Positions 1 to 9,603 of a stretch of DNA of 23,975 bases are shown one piece after another. Source of the stretch: Ophiothrix spiculata (lineage: Eukaryota; Echinodermata; Ophiuroidea; Amphilepidida; Ophiotrichidae); NCBI GenBank assembly GCA_000969725.1, contig JXSR01S022274.1, one strand, 5' to 3'. Below the pieces are notes generated by a model. The model was given only the letters and a program-made list of their open reading frames with translations, searched no databases and was not told where the DNA came from. The first letter of the stretch is position 1. Each line of letters begins with the position of its first letter. Position numbers and translations under genes: made by a program.

Positions 1-140
1 CGGGGTAATTTGATTGATGGTTTTAAGTTTTATAATGTGCTTTTTGAAGGTGAATCTTAAACACACTTTAAATCAATGAATGTAAAAACTTTTCAATGTA
101 TTCAATTGATATCTTGAAGGATTTATAAAGTTTGTTTCAG

Positions 141-250
141 ACTATGAGAAAACTAATAGAATTGATGCATTTAATACTCATATTGCTCAAGTTATTATGC
201 GCAAACACCTTAAATGTTTATACAAAGTTCCAGGGAAAAGATTTTTAAAA
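141..250 (+). CDS. Possible internal exon of an unidentified gene
   Basis: The segment is preceded by a pyrimidine-biased acceptor (tttgtttcag, 131-140) and followed at once by a strong donor (gtaagt at 251), giving a 110-bp exon. One frame (two leading bases, then 36 codons) is open throughout and ends on a codon boundary. It reads as a basic peptide starting YEKTNRIDAF and ending KVPGKRFLK. A second frame is open until a stop near the end. I recognise no domain. No partner exon is visible, because the window edge is close on the left and a palindromic repeat begins at 332 on the right. The call rests on splice signals and an open frame only, so a chance match is quite possible. Confidence 0.3.
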
Positions 251-331
251 GTAAGTGTTCTTATTGCAATATAAATGGATGATAGAGCTGTGGTTTTACC
301 TTGTATTTTAGTATTACAAAAACATTTAGAA

Positions 332-519
332 TTAGACAATAATAACTGCGCACCATCTTTTTTGAGGTCATTGTTTAAAATCGGGGGTGTTTGTTTTGGG
401 CCGAGGTACTTTTCTGAGGGAGCGTAGCTCCCGAAGAAAAGTACCGAGACCCAAAACAAACACCGACGATTTTAAACAATGACCGAATTAAAATATGGTG
501 CAAAGTTATTATTGTCATT
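332..519. repeat. Foldback palindrome, about 92-bp arms, 3-bp spacer
   Basis: The left arm (332-423) and right arm (427-519) are near-perfect reverse complements. They include the shared cattgtttaaaatcg / cgattttaaacaatg and end in gggagc-gta-gctccc at 418-432. Conservation is high over the inner 60 bp and falls, with small indels, towards the outside. No clear target-site duplication is seen. It resembles a hairpin-type miniature inverted-repeat element. Open frames on the minus strand here (187-459, 375-581) result from the palindrome and are not credible genes. Confidence 0.8.
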
Positions 520-957
520 AATAACCGTAATTTTATCTTTAAAATCCTTACTGATTTTGACCAAAAACGGGTGAAAATCATAATTTTATTTAGTTTGTTT
601 CTTTGCCATCTGCTAAAATATCGATCGGTCTAGGCACTGCGTCCGCGTTGCGTTTAGTCAAACGCGACCTCCGCGATATCATTGCGTGCGCGTAATGCTG
701 CGTTTAAAGCATACGCGCTACGCGGGTCATTAACAGAAGTCATTGTTACCTGATAATGACCGCGCAGTAGTTTGCGTAAAAGTAGAAATAATCTTACTAG
801 ATTGGATCGCGCTATTACGCAGGTTATTAATAATTATTCAATAATAAAATAAATCTCATGATACAATTTTTCTCCCAAGACATATTGATTTGAATATCTG
901 ATTCATTTTGTTCTCCGAATAGTACATGTTCTATTCTATTTTATTCTTTACTGTAGG
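520..957. other. Gene-free stretch with a CpG-bearing patch
   Basis: No gene is seen. About 625-785 is much richer in CG dinucleotides than its surroundings, with many gcg/cgc words. It contains small inverted repeats: gcgttt-agtc-aaacgc near 650, and an imperfect pairing of cgggtcatta with taatgaccgcg between about 724 and 766. Similar CpG-bearing patches occur at 6240-6430, 9440-9590 and 16260-16340, all associated with repeats, so this is more likely repeat-derived than a promoter island. The rest is plain AT-rich sequence. Confidence 0.5.
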
Positions 958-1692
958 AGTACGTTTTAAGGCTGGGGTAGACCTTCAACTAGCATGAACT
1001 GTTTTTGTACTCTAACTCTCAAACTAATTGCATAAACCATATAAAAGTATACATTTTTAGAAGCGGATTTTTACCCTGAACATGATGATGATATCAGTTT
1101 TTGACCAAAAATGTCAATTTTGGCAAAAAAGTGCCAAAAACCGTATTTTTTGCCCCAAAATTTCTGGAAAGCCTTACTAAAATTTGCCTTCGTTAAATTT
1201 TGAACTTTTTTGCTTTTTGGAATTTAGAAACAAATGTCTAGGAACGGTTTTCTCAAATTTTTGATTGTTATCTTATTTTTTGAAAAAAATGCCAAAAATA
1301 GGCAAAAATTTGCCATTTTGGTGGCAGCGGTTGGATTTTTTACATTTGTTGACCTATTTTTGGCATTTTTTAGAAAACTAAGTTAAAAATCAAAAATTTG
1401 AGAAAACCGTTCCTAGACATTTGTTTCTAAATTTCAAAAAGCGAAAAAGTTCAAAATTTCATGACAGCAAATTTTAGTTAGGCTTTCCAGAAATTTTGGG
1501 GCAAAAAAATGTTTTTTGGCATTTTTTGCTAAAATTGACATTTTTGGTCAAAAACTGATATCATCATCATGTTCAGGGTAAAAATTCGCTTCTAAAAATG
1601 TATACTTTTATTAGTTTATGTAATTAGTTTGAAAGTTAGAGTACAAAAACGGTTTATGCCATTTGAAGGTCTACACCAGCCTTAATGTCCTC
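958..1692. mobile_element. Long foldback element with about 350-bp inverted arms
   Basis: Two arms of about 350 bp face each other around a short loop near 1310-1340. The ends are ttaaggctgg (966-975) and ccagccttaa (1676-1685), and a weaker match extends outward (ggagtac / gaggac). Inner landmarks are mirrored: gatgatgatatcag near 1085 with its complement near 1560, and gtctaggaacggttttctc near 1233 with its complement near 1400. Arms are roughly 85-90% alike by eye. No transposase frame is present. It is best read as a non-autonomous foldback (hairpin MITE) element. No convincing target duplication was found, because the flanks form part of the diverged inverted repeat. Confidence 0.85.
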
Positions 1693-3680
1693 TTATTCAA
1701 ATTGAACGGTGAAAAATTCAAAGCAGCCAAAAAAAGTAAAATTTTAATATGCTTCTTTTAAAATATTTGTTTTTTATTTTGTTTTATGTTCAACACATTT
1801 AATGCCTTGGTATGGGCGACGACGTAAAAAATATATACTAGTAGAAGCAACCTACTTTGAGAACGAACTTAAAATATGATGATGCAGCAGCAGTAGAAAT
1901 AGAAAATCATGAAAGCAAACTGTTCTGTGGAATATTGCATTTGAATATTTGAATACTTTATAATGTATCCGGAAATATAGCATGTTCGTATAGTACTTTG
2001 AGTTACATGTAGGAGATGCGCTGTGCAATGTTTATTAACAATAATGTTATAGAACATGTCAATTGATGAATAATAGGTATATACCTGCTTTTTTAATTTT
2101 ACAGAAACGTAAAACTTGCAAGTTATAAGTTTCTGAGAGCTTACTTTGTGTCTTAAAAACTGAAAAAACAACATAACTTGCGCTACATCCAACGAATTCA
2201 ATTAATAAAGGATGTCAATACTTGAAAATAATTATTCTTTCTTGTAGCATGAAAATAATTGGCCTGCAGATTCCGGCAATGTCAGAAATAAGATGGATAT
2301 GTGAGTTCTTGGAATCCCAATGTTTTTTTTCTATCAATGTGTAATGCTTAATAATAAACTTGAGAAACATTAAGCAGGCAAGGTGGTAAATAAAAACAGA
2401 AACAAATATTAACTTGTAACTTTCTAGATATTCATGAATTATGTTGATCTACAGAACGTATTATTAGCAATTGCATAACTCTACTCCTTCTACCTCAGGC
2501 CATGAACTTACGTAACACACAACGTATAATATTATGATACGCTTAACTCCTCATATAACACCACCAAAATCAATTCTAACATTAACGCTGATAACACTTG
2601 AAGTAGTATTTATTTTAACTCATTTTTAATTAAAAGATCTATTTTCAAGTGTTATTGCTTGATCTTAGAGTAAAGTAGTCGTGCTTACGTGCACATAATC
2701 TTATGGAGATAACCAATGTCAATAACTTATCTCAAGGTCATTTAAGGAAATATTGTCAAATAAGAAATTTGATTGATGTTAATCTAAACCGACAAGAATG
2801 ATGACCTTGAAGTAGGGTAATTTGATGCTAAAGTTATTATACCTATGCTCTTTTAGAATCCAATAATTAAAATTAATGAGTTGTAAGCATATTTCTGTTG
2901 CTTATTCAGTCATCTGTTCCTATCGCATTATTGGCACACCAGCATTCGCCTTAGATAAGTAGCCTTCACTAATAATATATAAGGATTAATTCGGACTGAT
3001 ACGATTGCATTAAGAATGATAATGTGATATTTTCACGAGTCAACATATTTGCAAGAGCAGTTCCGGATTATTTATATACGTTCGCTTTGGAGACATGAGC
3101 TCCTCTAAATAGGAGTCGTCGATTTTTTTTTTCTTAAGTACCACTTCAGTTGAGGAGAAATGTGCTAAAACGGGGTCAGGTCAGAAAAATCATGATAATT
3201 GACTGTTATTGAAATCAATAAATTTCCTACAAAACAAATCTGCAGGATGCCGTAAGACCTTTTTAACCCATGTCTAGCCAAGAGGGAAGATGTAGAAGGG
3301 GGTGTTAACCTTAACATTCATTTGCAAAATTGTCTTAATATGATAAAAACTATCTGAATAATGCTTTAATTTATTTTACTTAGTATAGCATTAAATACGT
3401 AACATAATGCATACGGTAGGTAATTGTCCATGGTTAAAATCAAATACATTCTAATACGGGTACATTTTAAGAAGGGTACAACTTAGTACCCTAAACTTGT
3501 GAGAGCTTTTTAAAAAGAGCGTCAAAGTGTACAATTCCTACAATGGATATTGCAGTCAAAGGCAACTTGATAAAAGAGTCCATGAGTGTAAAGAAACGTG
3601 TATTATCAGAATACAAGCCTATATGACATTTCTGTTAGAAGTACAAGCTATGTGGAATCACAATCTCATAAAACAATATA
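1693..3680. other. AT-rich stretch without recognisable genes
   Basis: I see no supportable gene. A minus-strand open frame of 110 codons (1869-2201) has low-complexity aromatic and hydrophobic composition and no domain. A 12-bp inverted pair, ataacacttgaa at 2590-2601 with its complement at 2643-2654, forms a modest hairpin. Around 3150-3200 the string ggggtcaggt with its surroundings weakly resembles 9740-9775, which may mark the outer edge of the segmental duplication. Confidence 0.4.
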
Positions 3681-4303
3681 TGTGACCGTCCACCCCAAAG
3701 CAGCAGTAAATGCCAGTTCTTGTCATTTTCACTTTTTTTAAGTATTTGCAAAGACCATTTTTTAAGGATTAAAATGTCACCTTAATGAACTTCACATTAT
3801 TTCCAGAAGTCAAGTTATGGTCCGTCAAAGGTTGTCAGAGAGTAAACGAATAACTGAGATATAAATACGTTAAAATGATCAGTGAGCAAAATCTAGGAGC
3901 ACTGACCTTGAACATTTAAACCACCGCAGCACGAATTTGTTCTCTAAGTTTCGTAAGGGTTTTCACGAGACAATTTACAGTTAGTTGTTTGTCTAGATTT
4001 CCAGAAGTCAAGTTATGGTCCGTCAAAGGTTGTCAGGGAGTAAAATGTATAACTGAGATAAACGCGTTCAAAGATTAGTAAGCCCTATATTTTTTGTTGA
4101 TCGTCTTAAGAATATGCCAATTTATTTTACATTTCCTATCATTTTCTTGAAATGAAACTTTGCTGGTATTTTGTAGTAAGTACTAGCATTGTGAATCTGT
4201 CAAAAAATCAATTTCGGCTAATTATGACCTTGACATAAATTTTCACCTGTAGCGCAAAATGAAGCTTCTGAAATTTACTGCTCATACGGGCTGGACGGTC
4301 ACA
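3681..4303. mobile_element. TA-flanked inverted-repeat element (MITE), 623 bp
   Basis: The ends are inverted repeats starting tgtgaccgtcca (3681) and ending tggacggtcaca (4303), with a further gcagtaaat match inside each end. A TA dinucleotide sits immediately outside each end (3679-3680 and 4304-4305), the target duplication typical of Tc1/mariner-type movement. Inside are two direct copies of a segment of about 60 bp (3801-3864 and 3999-4062) sharing ccagaagtcaagttatggtc and aaaggttgtcag. There is no transposase frame, so the element would depend on an enzyme supplied elsewhere. Family assignment beyond TA-targeting is inference. Confidence 0.8.
3801..4062 (+). repeat. Internal direct repeat pair in the 3681-4303 element
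   Basis: Copies at 3801-3864 and 3999-4062 share about 60 bp with few differences, separated by about 134 bp of unrelated sequence. Both lie inside the TA-flanked element and point the same way. They could be internal transposase-binding sites or an internal tandem expansion. The sequence alone does not decide. Confidence 0.75.
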
Positions 4304-4516
4304 TATTATTATTTAATTGTTTTCAATTTAAGAAAACATTATTAACCTATTACTTTTTAACCAGACCATTATAAGCAAACTGCAACTTAAATATTTTGTA
4401 ACCCGGTCATTGTAACTAATTACGTAGACATGCAAAAGATTTGTTGATTTTCCTTTATAAATTTTGGAAGATATTTGTAGATCTTCAGGAAGAATCATTA
4501 ATTGATATTATCATTA

Positions 4517-4972
4517 TGTGTTATTGAAAGTAAGAGAAAAATTGCATAAACTGGTCAAATGAAAGTTCATACGTTATTGTAGATAAACATATTAAGATGT
4601 TTAAACACGTCAAAAATTTAAAAGGCATGACTTGTGCTATAAGCTTGTTTAAACCTCTCTGTATGCATAAATGTGGCAATCAAAAGCAATATTCGAACTT
4701 GGAAAACTAACTGTTGCGTTGATAAACTGCTTTCCTGGTTTCCTAAAACGATAATTTAGAAGAAAGCTTCTACCCGTTCAGAATGAGAGCATAATATCAA
4801 AGATATAACTCCTAGTGCTATTCTAACAAACCGAAAAATTATAGATATCTATATCCTTTCATGTTCTTTCAAAAGAAATGTATGTTGACTACCCACTTGA
4901 AATATCAACCTTGACGACTGTAAGAATACACTAAAAAGTAAGCGATTCAGAGGCACAATGTCATGCAAGGTT
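4517..4972 (+). repeat. Exon-like paralogous segment, copy A (decayed)
   Basis: This segment aligns with copy D (10807-11150): both begin tgtgttattgaaagta and share gaaagcttctacccgt, tattctaac and tcaaccttgacgactgtaag in the same order. Copy A carries extra sequence after its start and several in-frame stops relative to the open frame in D, so if the family is coding, A is a pseudo-exon. Its last part (about 4870-4930) also matches copies B and C. No protein family is recognised. Confidence 0.7.
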
Positions 4973-5326
4973 TGGTAAATTTTCTATGTAGATTATACAT
5001 TCAAAGATTTTTGACAAAGTTAAACCTGTAGTTTACTGTTATTCAAAAAAAAAATATCACAGACAGATTTCAAACCGTCCAAAATGCAAAATATTATATT
5101 ACTTCTAGTGATATCCTAATAAAAGCTATGGTAAAAATGTTTCGTACAAACAGAGTTCTCACTATTATTTAACCATTTTGTATGTCTTTAAAACGTCAGT
5201 TATTTTGCGTAACCTAATCTATAGACAATAGAAGTTGATAAAAATGAGTTTAAATATATCAGTACACCGCACGAAAATGTTTAATCGTGTGTACGTTCGG
5301 GTAATTGTGAATGTGACCACATCGTA
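4973..5326. other. AT-rich spacer between copies A and B
   Basis: No gene or clear repeat is seen. The segment contains a poly-A run near 5045 and ends at the TA that flanks the inverted-repeat element starting at 5327. It lies inside unit 1 of the segmental duplication but does not align convincingly with the C-D spacer in unit 2. Confidence 0.35.
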
Positions 5327-5656
5327 AGGTGGCTTAACACAGATGCGGTGTCGGACACGAGTGAGCTGATATCAGCGGTGGTGGACACAATTTCAAAGTA
5401 TTTATCCCGGGCTTTTAGCGTACTTTCTGGCGTACTGTATCTTGCGCTTTAATATAACGCGATCTTTCACGTGCGTCATTTAGAAGTCAATGGTAAAAAG
5501 TGGTAAAACATAGTGTTTTTTAAATGGATTTTTCTCAAAAACTAAGTCATTGACCCCCATTTATTATTTCAGAAATGTGATCAGCACATATGAAAACACC
5601 ATTTATCAACAAATTTGAAAAATAAATAGAGGAATTCTATCAGTGCTAAGCCACCT
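5327..5656. mobile_element. TA-flanked inverted-repeat element (MITE), 330 bp
   Basis: The ends are aggtggcttaacac (5327-5340) and gtgctaagccacct (5643-5656), inverted copies with one mismatch, each flanked outside by TA (5325-5326 and 5657-5658). There is no coding capacity. It has inserted immediately upstream of exon-like copy B. The equivalent place in copy D (around 11010) has no such insert, so it arrived after the copies separated. Confidence 0.8.
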
Positions 5657-5659
5657 TAA

Positions 5660-5905
5660 GCGAAGACAAGATATTGTTATCTTCTCACGTTTGCCAACGT
5701 CTATTAACTACCCACTTTCAATGTCCACCTTGACGACAATAAGAATGCACTACAAGAAGTAGACATTTTTGAAGAGGCACAATATGCAGGGTTTGAAACA
5801 TCAGTTTGAGGTGATAACACTCTAATGATTTAACCTGGACAATTAATTGATGTTTAAAATTGTTTTAATGACTTCTAGCAATTTGATAAAACCTCAAAAT
5901 GTGTT
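5660..5905 (+). repeat. Exon-like paralogous segment, copy B
   Basis: This aligns with the right part of copy D (11015-11255) and shares agatattgttatc, agaatgcactacaagaagta, gaagaggcacaatat, gcagggtttg and tgtgttgt in order. Relative to the open plus-strand frame of D it continues DIVIFSRLPTSINYPL and then reaches the same stop after MHYKK. A one-base frame change in both B and D would continue as VDIFEEAQY. Both copies share that shift, so it predates the B/D split. Function is unknown. Confidence 0.65.
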
Positions 5906-5965
5906 GTCTTTTTTGATAAAAAACAAAAAGCCTCGAATTGTGTTGTCGTTTTTAATAAAAAGCAA
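5880..5965 (+). repeat. Two-copy short tandem repeat, about 40 bp
   Basis: Two adjacent diverged copies read roughly cctcaaaatgtgttgtc plus a T-rich then A-rich run (from about 5892) and cctcgaattgtgttgtc plus the same pattern (from about 5931). The repeat overlaps the right end of copy B and is absent from copy D. Confidence 0.5.
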
Positions 5966-6087
5966 AAAAAGTCTCCAAACATTGTGACTTCATGCATCAG
6001 TCCCCTGATTCGCTTCGCGAAATGCAACAAGATGTATAGCACGATTGAATCAAATATGTGTCCTTCTTTAACATTAGGGATCATTAA

Positions 6088-7204
6088 GGGGCCTGTTAAC
6101 TCGGCCGTTTGTTCGGTAGCAGAATTTAGTTTTTCTGCATTTTCTGATACTTCAGCATGTTACCTTTTATTACAGACAATAAAATACTACAAAACAAAAC
6201 TTTTAAACTTATTTATAGGTAAAATTAAAAGATAATTTTGACATTTTACAGTAAAATAAACACGTGGCTCTTGGCGGGAAATTACGGGCATAGATACGCG
6301 TCCTATATTTTGCGTTTAGGTTGCGTGTTTTGATGTGCGTGCCTTTTTGCGCGGTAACAAGTACTGCGTGCGCGGTGAACGCGTTGCGTTATGTTCTTGC
6401 ATGAGCACATTTGTTAAAATCCCGCAATAAACTTGTCAATATTGTAAACAAAGACCAAATAATTGAACATTGGTATTTTAGATTTCTTTCAATATTTACA
6501 AAATAAGGAGCTTAAATTCGGATTTGAAAGTTGAGTACAATACTTACCAATAATATCAATTACATAATAAGTTTTATTGTCCGATGCCCAAAGTTTAGAC
6601 CTCAAAATTCATGGATTTTAGGTCAAAATGTGCGATTTCTTCATTTAACATGGGATTTCTCCATTTCAGTTTTGATGAAAAAACGTCATTTTTACGGGAA
6701 ACGTAACTAAAAAAACTAAAAAGTACAAGGAGAGATTTCTCAACCATTATGTACAGTATATCAAAATCTAGGATCGCGTTTCTCATTTTTCAATTTAAGG
6801 TCCTCAAATCAAAGATATTCATTAGTTTCTATCAGAATTGATGCAGATAAATGTCGGAAACGGCACATTTAATTTGGTTTTTATTATATTTCGAAAAATT
6901 CGGCTTTATTTAAAAAAATAAAAAATGCGATCCTAGATAATTGTGTGCAGTTTCCAACAAAATATATGTGATAAAATGGCAGTAACAATTTTTTTAGTTA
7001 CCTTTCCCGTTTCATGTGTAGGCAAAATCACTGCTTTTTGCTATTTTTTACCAAATATTGTCATTTATGAACCAAACCAATAGCATAAAAAGATTCCTTG
7101 TCAAATTTCCTTTCTGGAAATGTATACTTTTGTATACTGTAACTTGATATTTTTAGACTTATAAGCCAAAAACGAAAGTCAAAATAAAAGCCTTAACAGG
7201 CCCC
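6088..7204. mobile_element. TTAA-flanked inverted-repeat element, 1117 bp
   Basis: The termini are ggggcctgttaa (6088-6099) and ttaacaggcccc (7193-7204), perfect 12-bp inverted repeats, each bounded outside by TTAA (6084-6087 and 7205-7208). TTAA duplication is the hallmark of piggyBac-type transposition. A TA duplication with a longer 14-bp repeat (aaggggcctgttaa) is an equally consistent reading and would make it mariner-like. No transposase frame is found; the short frame at 6595-6786 on the minus strand has no recognisable motif. A CpG-bearing patch lies at 6240-6430. The matching region of unit 2 (around 11400-11430) lacks the insert. Confidence 0.7.
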
Positions 7205-7224
7205 TTAAGTCACTCCTTATTTTA

Positions 7225-7590
7225 TGATAAACTAACCACTTTTTTCTTTCAATTTTACATATTAATCCAAAAGGAACAATCTATATATATATTTGGCATA
7301 TACTGTATAATGATTTTGTGATTTACTATTTCCATCATCCTACATTATGAATATATATACAAGCAAGTTGCTGTGAGAGTAGTGTATGGGAACATATTTA
7401 TACATTGCTCCATGTATTTTTCTATTAACAAGTGCGGTGCCTTAAAATGAAATAATTAAATACATGAATTAAATGTTTTGTCTAGCCAAGATTATGAAAA
7501 TTGATTGCTTATCAATTATTAATTGACATTGCAAGAGTTTAAAGGAGGAGTGTTGCTATATTTTATTTCTTAAACATTAGTCACACTAAA
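7225..7590. repeat. Segmental-duplication block, unit 1 copy
   Basis: This matches 11430-11845 over about 350 bp. Shared landmarks in order are ttttttctttcaatt, atccaaa, ggcata, gtgtat, taattaaatacatgaat, tgtctagccaaga, tgaaaattgatt, cttatcaatta, attgacattgcaagagtt and ggaggagtgttg. It carries no frame of its own. It lies between the TTAA-flanked element and the element at 7596. Confidence 0.75.
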
Positions 7591-7595
7591 CTACC

Positions 7596-8042
7596 ATGCT
7601 GCCTCCCCACGACAGAAGGAAGTATGGGACAGATTCATGTATTAGAGATATGAAGCAAAAACTATATTTTGTGTCTTTTTGAAAAATTTCTTTAAAATTG
7701 TCAAAACTTTTGGTGTTTATATTCTGTAGTTTAATATATTCTATTAGATTAGTAACACTATTTGAACAATTAAGTTTTAATCCTCTTAAATAAATCAATA
7801 ATTACTCATTTAGCATGTCCCATACTTCCTTTTGTCATGGGTTCTCACAAAATCCCCTATTCAAAGCGTGTACAAAATGAAGGAAGCAAGTTTTCAACTT
7901 GTATTTTTTTAAACTTCTGACCATCTAACCATGGTAAATTTATATTCAACACCAAGATATTTGTTTAAAGATGTCATTTAAGCCACAAAACACATTTTGA
8001 AAATTTTGTCCCATACTTCCTTCTGTCATGGGCGGGCAGCAT
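7596..8042. mobile_element. Inverted-repeat element with gaaggaagtatgggac termini
   Basis: The left end (7596-7630) and right end (8009-8042) are inverted copies sharing atgctgcc, gacagaaggaagtatgggac and the complements. A third copy of the core (cccatacttccttttgtcat) lies inside at about 7818-7838 in right-end orientation. No clear target duplication is seen, and about 20 bp present at the site in unit 2 (around 11855-11875) are missing here, so insertion may have come with a small deletion. The minus-strand open frame inside it (7586-7798) has no recognisable domain. Confidence 0.7.
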
Positions 8043-8395
8043 AGATTAAACAATTGAAGAGTTATGTATGTCAAGTGGTATATGGTATGTAGCTGATATT
8101 TGCAATATTCAATAGCCTTTAGCTTTAGCTAAAACATTTAAGAGGGACGAAAACTGAAATGAAAAACATGAAAGGTTTCTTTTGACTATAAGAGCAATTC
8201 ATTATTATCAGAATTTTTAAAAAGTTTAAAGGTGACATAAAGTTGTGCTAAAATAATCACGAAAGAAGAGGTTCGGTAGTACATAGGTCTATCATTTACT
8301 AAAGTCATCTTTTGCAAGTGACTGCGAAAACGATCTGAAATAAATGCAAATAAACGTTGTTAATAAAATCTAATGAAAATACAAAAGTAACCAAC

Positions 8396-8565
8396 CTTGC
8401 TATCCTTTTCCATTGGTAATGATAGGTGTTTAAATTCCTATTTGCCAATCCGATTAGAGTTAGTATATAAAAAAAAAGAGTGCTTTCCGAATCGCTAATT
8501 GCAATTAGCGAGTAATCATACGCTCCAATTCGCATTTCTATCGTCCCTCTAGAAACATATCCCAT
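8396..8565 (-). CDS. Candidate first coding exon, copy 1
   Basis: Read on the minus strand, an ATG at 8565 in the context atgcATGG opens a 170-bp frame ending at a GT donor (CAAG|GTTGGT, cut after 8396). The peptide starts MGYVSRGTIEMRIGAYDYSL and ends YHYQWKRIA plus a split codon. The second unit has the same-length exon at 12310-12479. By hand I count about 28 base differences and no indel or stop in 56 codons, while the surrounding duplicated sequence contains indels. A stretch of about 50 bp coding for MRIGAYDYSLIAISD is unchanged at the nucleotide level. I do not recognise the protein and no downstream exon was found. A conserved non-coding element that happens to be open is the main alternative, since it holds a 20-bp palindrome. 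Confidence 0.33.
8492..8511. promoter_or_regulatory. Perfect 20-bp palindrome (copy 1), TAAT-N4-ATTA core
   Basis: The word tcgctaattgcaattagcga equals its own reverse complement and is identical at 12406-12425 in the other unit. Its core, TAAT-TGCA-ATTA, is the spacing described for paired-class homeodomain dimers (P4-type sites). Whether it is bound is inference, and it lies within the candidate exon. The palindrome itself is exact. Confidence 0.4.
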
Positions 8566-8878
8566 GCATATTTAGCCCAAGTTATAAATCCACATCCAAT
8601 AATTGGTGTTAGTTCAAAAATAAATCCAAAACTCCAAGTGCGGTATCACATTAAATCTATGTATGTAGTTCGAAATACTTTTGTCGCGTGGCGTGCTGAC
8701 GTTAACGCCTGTCGATGTTGTTAATCCAGGTCTGTCCTATTTTACACGGTCCGTCTTTAACGACTTTTCCACTATGACTCTTGTCCCGACGAAAGTACAT
8801 ATCGCTTTAATAGTCTGTGCTGTATTTAGATATCGCTAAAGCTGCATTTTAATATCTTGCTCCAAGAGCCTATAATAC

Positions 8879-8983
8879 TGTGAGTCACGACGCTCAACTA
8901 AGAGTGTTGGCCTTGTGTTTTCTTGTCTCTACTTGCATTCTACAGCTAGTATTCATATAAACTAATATCGCTGTATAGAGAGT
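8879..8983. promoter_or_regulatory. 105-bp block conserved between duplicates, copy 1
   Basis: The block differs from 12797-12901 at only three of 105 positions by hand count, with no indel, while sequence on both sides has many more changes. It begins with TGAGTCA (8881-8887), the consensus for AP-1/bZIP binding, and contains ttcatataaac, a possible TATA-like string. It lies about 315 bp upstream of the minus-strand candidate exon start, so a promoter or 5' untranslated exon is plausible. No long open frame is conserved. A local gene-conversion tract is an alternative reason for the identity. Confidence 0.4.
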
Positions 8984-9136
8984 GGCCACCATTCACAAAA
9001 GAAGCTTATTGATTACCAACACTATGGCAGGCCCATGCTTAAGGAGGTTTGCCTTTTCGATTGCCGCCAAGTGATAAACTGATGTATACACCTTGCAGTA
9101 TATATACCTTCAACACAGTATAACTTTGATTATAGG

Positions 9137-9603
9137 TTAATAAATGCGCATTTCATACGCACGTGAAATGAGACAAAATCAATGCACGCGCGGTCAATTT
9201 TGATGCGTCCAATTTAAGAGGCCCGTAGGGGCCGAGTGCATTGGACAGCAATCAAAATTTACCGCAAGTGCATTGATTTTGTCTCATTTTACGAGCATTA
9301 TGGAATGCAAATTTATTAATCTAATTCATACACGACAGAAAAATAATATTGTATCTTTTGTGTAAAGAAATAAGGCCTTTAATATGACTATCAAAATCCA
9401 AAACTTCTATAAACTAACTACATAATCACCCGACAAAAACAATGAAACATTCATACGCACTAAACGCCCGCCACGCAAACCGTAACGCAACAAGCGCAGT
9501 GCATTGTGAAAATCCACTGCACTCCGCGTACTTTATATTCTTGCGTCCTTATTTGTTAGGTGACACGCGCAGCACACGCGGAGTGTATGAATAATGGTTT
9601 ATG
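9137..9603. repeat. Dispersed CpG-bearing repeat, member 1
   Basis: The first part (9137-9320) is an inverted repeat. One arm holds ttaataaatgcgcattt and gagacaaaatcaatgcac; the other holds gtgcattgattttgtctc and aatgcaaatttattaat. The second part (about 9425-9603) is unpaired and contains atcacccgacaaaaacaatg, cgcccgccacgcaaacc, tactttatattctt and gagtgtatgaata. Both parts recur in the same order at 16013-16363. There is no coding capacity. It sits in the gap between the two units of the segmental duplication. Confidence 0.75.

Larger units (their letters stand above)
8045..9130. repeat. Segmental-duplication block, unit 1 copy (1.1 kb)
   Basis: This matches 11865-13020 almost end to end with scattered indels. 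Overall likeness by eye is about 75-85%, rising to about 97% in 8879-8983. It contains the minus-strand candidate exon (8396-8565) and the conserved block treated separately. Its left end (caattgaagag) meets the 7596-8042 element and its right end fades before the dispersed repeat at 9137. Confidence 0.8.

Noticed and set aside
187..581. Minus-strand frames across the first palindrome
   Set aside because: Both frames run through inverted-repeat arms and change character at its edges; artefacts of the palindrome.
1869..2201. 110-codon minus-strand open frame as a gene
   Set aside because: Low-complexity AT-driven composition, no domain, no splice or promoter support; such frames are expected by chance in sequence this long and AT-rich.
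2273..2302. Micro-exon between cctgcag and gtgagttc
   Set aside because: Only about 30 bp with no partner exons; matches of this quality occur by chance.
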